Below the pieces are notes generated by a model, which was given only the letters and a program-made list of their open reading frames with translations, had not been told where the DNA came from and did no database searches. DNA of 64,000 nucleotides from CALRBF01 sp964646465 (GTDB taxonomy: Bacteria; Patescibacteriota; Minisyncoccia; SW-4-49-11), in contig CAZYEN010000029.1 of the NCBI GenBank assembly GCA_964646465.1, positions 1 to 64,000 on the forward strand, in the 5' to 3' direction. Both the position numbers and the translations under genes were made by a program. Position 1 is the first letter of the stretch, and each line of letters starts with the position of its first letter. Positions 61,403 through 64,000 of this stretch are shown piece after piece.

Positions 61403-63193
61403 ATGTTGAATAAGTTATTACAAGTATATAATAAAACTCCATTATGGGTTTTTATCTTAGGTTTAACTTTAATTTTAGGAGTTTTGGCTTTTGGATCTAG
61501 TGCTGGAGATTCTTTGACTGTAGATGAAAGTCCACATATTGTAGCGGGGTATTCTTATGTAGTTGAGGGTGATTATCGTTTAAATCCAGAACATCCGCCA
61601 CTGCTAAAATTATTATCAGGGATATCTATTTGGTTAGGGGATAAATTAACTTCTCAAAATATATATTTTCCTAACAATATACCGGCCTGGAATGAAAAGG
61701 TTAATGCTCAATGGGATATGGGTTATGAACTCTTATTTCAATCTGGAAATGATGCCGATACTATAATTTGGTGGGCTAGATTACCTACAATTCTAATTTT
61801 ATTGTTGGGAGTTGTATGTATTGCGTATTCAGTCAATTATCATACAAAGAGTAAAAGTATTGCTATTATTAGTAGTGTTTTGTATGTTTTTTCGCCAAAT
61901 GTGATTGCTCATGGCAGATTAGTGACTACGGATTTAATCGCGAGTCTAACCTTTTTAGTAGTGATAGATTTTTGGATTAGATATCTTAAAATTCCTAGTT
62001 GGAGACATATTATATATCTGACTTTAGCCATAGGCATAGCTTTCTTAGCTAAATTTTCCACAATACTATTAATTCCATTAATGATATTGACTGGTTTTAG
62101 TTATATATTTATAAAATATTGGAAGGATAAAAGATTAATTTTTAAAAATATAATTTTAATACGAGATTTTATAATTATTGGTCTTGGGGTCTTTATAATA
62201 ATAAATTTAGTTTATTTTATTACAATGCGTAATATGAGTCTAGATACTCAGCTGAGGTTAGTACAAGAATCTTTTCCACAAGAAAATCAGATTTCTGATT
62301 TAACTAAACAAGGTTTATCTAATATTATTCAAACCCCATCTCTTAGATATTTTGGACAATACATGCTAGGTCAGGCTATGGTGATTCAGAGAGTCGGAGG
62401 CGGGAACACAACCTTTTTATTAGGTGAGTTTACCAACCAAAGTTTTATAGAGTATTTCCCACTAACCTATTTACTAAAAGAAAATCTAGCGGCCATTCTT
62501 AGCTTATTTAGTATATTATTAATATCAGTAATTAAATTAACACATATATTTAGAGATAAAAAAATTAATCTCAAGTCTAGGATTCTTAATAATTGGTATC
62601 TAATTACCATTATCTGTATGATAGCAATATACTGGATAATTAGTGTTAGAGGTAATCTAAATCTAGGGATTAGACATATTTTACCAGCTGTTATTTTGAC
62701 CTATATTGTTATTGCTTTTGGAATTGTCAAATTACTAATACCTATGAAATTTTCTAGGGTAATATTAGGGATATTTTTATCTTGGTATATTTTAGCTGCA
62801 ATATTGACATATCCAAACTATATTTCAAGTTTGAATATATTAGCTGGTCAAAATCAAGGATATCAAACTTTCACAGATTCCAACTTAGATTGGGGACAAG
62901 ATTTGAAAAGACTAAATAATTGGACTAAACAAAAAAACATTGATACACTATATATAGATTATTTTGGTACTGGAGATGTGAAATATTATCTGCCTGATAT
63001 CAACATAATACCCATTAAGTCAACTGATGGCCCACAAATTGGGTACACGGCAATTAGCGCCACTATGTTTCAAGATTCTTTCTATAATAGACAAAATGAC
63101 CCATATTATCAAGAATATTGGTGGTTAGTATGGAGAAGGCCGGACTATATTATAGGAAATTCCATTCTAATTTATTATAATGACAAATATTAA
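61403..63193 (+). CDS. GT-C (GT39/ArnT-like) membrane glycosyltransferase
   Basis: The 596-residue protein has about 11 membrane spans. The first outer loop has TVDESPHIVAGYSYV and NPEHPPLLKLL, the acidic catalytic loop pattern of PMT/ArnT enzymes, and HGRLVTTDL lies in a later loop. It would move a sugar from a polyprenyl carrier to a protein or lipid outside the membrane. A C-terminal soluble part of about 115 residues follows. It starts three bases after the FtsQ-like gene. Confidence 0.85.
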   Translation: MLNKLLQVYNKTPLWVFILGLTLILGVLAFGSSAGDSLTVDESPHIVAGYSYVVEGDYRLNPEHPPLLKLLSGISIWLGDKLTSQNIYFPNNIPAWNEKVNAQWDMGYELLFQSGNDADTIIWWARLPTILILLLGVVCIAYSVNYHTKSKSIAIISSVLYVFSPNVIAHGRLVTTDLIASLTFLVVIDFWIRYLKIPSWRHIIYLTLAIGIAFLAKFSTILLIPLMILTGFSYIFIKYWKDKRLIFKNIILIRDFIIIGLGVFIIINLVYFITMRNMSLDTQLRLVQESFPQENQISDLTKQGLSNIIQTPSLRYFGQYMLGQAMVIQRVGGGNTTFLLGEFTNQSFIEYFPLTYLLKENLAAILSLFSILLISVIKLTHIFRDKKINLKSRILNNWYLITIICMIAIYWIISVRGNLNLGIRHILPAVILTYIVIAFGIVKLLIPMKFSRVILGIFLSWYILAAILTYPNYISSLNILAGQNQGYQTFTDSNLDWGQDLKRLNNWTKQKNIDTLYIDYFGTGDVKYYLPDINIIPIKSTDGPQIGYTAISATMFQDSFYNRQNDPYYQEYWWLVWRRPDYIIGNSILIYYNDKY

Positions 63194-63201
63194 ACAAATT
63201 T

Positions 63202-63666
63202 ATGCCAGAAATACCTAATAATACTGAAAATAATATTATTGAACAAAGTCAACACTCAATAGAGAGGCAGACTGAAAGTTTAAATTCAATAGAATATATT
63301 AAATCTGAATTTAATATAGAAACAGCTCAACCCAGAGTGGAGCAGCCTGTTGTGTATGAGAACGAGAAACATATAAAGCAAGTTGTAGAAACTCAGAAAC
63401 AAATATATCAATCCAATATATCTAATAAGCAGCTCTCAGATAAGATCCAAGAAAAATATAGTTGGCTCTTAAGTATTCCAGAAGCAAATAGAATAGATGT
63501 TTCTGTCAAACTGATTACCACCAAAGGAAAAGATATATTAGAAGTGATTCATGCCTTCTTGGCGATTGAGGATTATGTATCACTAGATAGGTTAGAAGAA
63601 AGTCTCAATGCAATTTACCCTACTCTAGTAAGTGAGGGTTTGCTTCCCGATGTACACGATAAATAA
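63202..63666 (+). CDS. Unknown protein, 154 aa
   Basis: The first 75 residues are low-complexity, rich in Glu, Gln, Asn and Ser. The remainder is a helical domain (KIQEKYSWLLSIPEANRIDV to LLPDVHDK). No family is recognised. It sits eight bases after the glycosyltransferase and eight bases before the next gene. Confidence 0.6.
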   Translation: MPEIPNNTENNIIEQSQHSIERQTESLNSIEYIKSEFNIETAQPRVEQPVVYENEKHIKQVVETQKQIYQSNISNKQLSDKIQEKYSWLLSIPEANRIDVSVKLITTKGKDILEVIHAFLAIEDYVSLDRLEESLNAIYPTLVSEGLLPDVHDK

Positions 63667-63674
63667 AATTTATT

Positions 63675-64000
63675 ATGCTTACAGTTCTATATATAATTCT
63701 AATCATTTGGGCAGTAGCTATGATATATCTAATTACTAATTTGATTGTTCAGCCCTTTTGGGAAAAAAGAAGAGTAAATAGAGGTCTATCAATGACACAA
63801 TATCAGATTATTGTTCCTCGTAACATCCCTAAACCTGAGTCTAATATCAAAGATCTGATTAGTATAATGGAACAAGTTTATGCTAGTTTTTCTTATCTAA
63901 AATTAGAAAACTTTATAAATAGAATTCGTTATAGTAATCCATATATATCTCTTGAAATCGTTAGTCCAACTGAGAGAGATGAGATTAACTTTTATATTGG
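63675..64000 (+). CDS. Start of a membrane-anchored protein resembling conjugation-type ATPases, 3' end outside window
   Basis: An ATG at 63675 opens a frame that runs to the window edge (108 codons). It starts with one membrane span (LYIILIIWAVAMIYLITNLI), then IIVPRNIPKPESN, MEQVYASFSYLKLENF and ISLEIVSPTERDEINFYIG. This N-terminal pattern resembles large CPR proteins of the VirB4/TraC or VirD4-like group before their ATPase domain. The ATPase itself lies beyond the window, so the call is tentative. Confidence 0.6.
   Translation, partial: MLTVLYIILIIWAVAMIYLITNLIVQPFWEKRRVNRGLSMTQYQIIVPRNIPKPESNIKDLISIMEQVYASFSYLKLENFINRIRYSNPYISLEIVSPTERDEINFYI

Noticed and set aside
1..64000. UGA recoded as glycine
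   Set aside because: TGA ends several well-bounded genes (for example the stops at 9298-9300 and 10924-10926), and conserved Gly positions use GGN codons.

Overview
The window looks like the chromosome of a small-genome bacterium of the Candidate Phyla Radiation (Patescibacteria). It is strongly AT-rich and densely packed, with many short membrane proteins of no known family, and its type IV pilus and envelope genes are of the kind usual in that group. TGA clearly serves as a stop codon (for example at 9298-9300), which argues against the UGA-recoding Gracilibacteria and Absconditabacteria. The phylum cannot be named from the sequence alone. There is no rRNA operon, CRISPR array, transposase or integrase. 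One tRNA gene is present.

Layout. 1-5.4 kb: a truncated membrane glycosyltransferase-like gene, a GT2 glycosyltransferase, an EEP-fold hydrolase, and three minus-strand genes of unknown function that carry their own promoters and terminators; two of these are divergent paralogues. 5.4-10.1 kb: a YadG/YadH-type ABC exporter, small membrane proteins, and a divergent DUF1653 / COG0523 GTPase + CooC-like ATPase locus. Both promoters of that locus overlap one 35-bp palindrome with a Zur/Fur-type 7-1-7 core. 10.2-17.3 kb: an unknown soluble protein, a membrane protein with an inverted-repeat operator, an unknown NAD-like-fold protein paired with a 7TM histidine kinase, and a P-type cation ATPase. 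17.4-22.7 kb: an accessory stretch holding a secreted ricin-lectin / permuted-papain-like protein, four small membrane proteins, a GIY-YIG protein, an HTH protein, two candidate small RNAs, a cluster of dispersed palindromic repeats and an orphan MazF-like toxin.

22.8-31.4 kb: a complete nine-gene V/A-type ATPase operon in the order of Enterococcus ntpFIKECGABD, with a consensus promoter and a Na+-type rotor subunit. 31.4-34.4 kb: cca, tRNA-Thr and two unknown genes. 34.4-42.9 kb: a minus-strand operon pilB(double)-tsaE-pfkB-femX-vanW-cysS. 43.0-48.3 kb: pgk followed by envelope genes (GT4, LCP ligase, GT2, CtpA-type protease). 48.3-58 kb: proS without an editing domain, a Nudix hydrolase, prenyl and phytoene synthases, recA, two phosphoglycerate mutase paralogues (one lacking the catalytic Glu) and a leuS with a Nudix domain inserted in its editing domain. 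58-64 kb: an alpha-glucan phosphorylase, rpmA, a zinc-site membrane protein, an FtsQ-like protein, a GT-C glycosyltransferase and the start of a gene resembling conjugation-type ATPases.

Together the genes suggest a host-attached or fermentative cell. It keeps glycolytic steps, a rotary ATPase probably coupled to Na+, its own cell-wall assembly and type IV pili. The most interesting items are the tandem PilB fusion, the LeuRS-Nudix fusion, the shared Zur-like operator, the secreted lectin-hydrolase locus, the family of palindromic intergenic repeats and two promoter-terminator units that appear to encode short RNAs.
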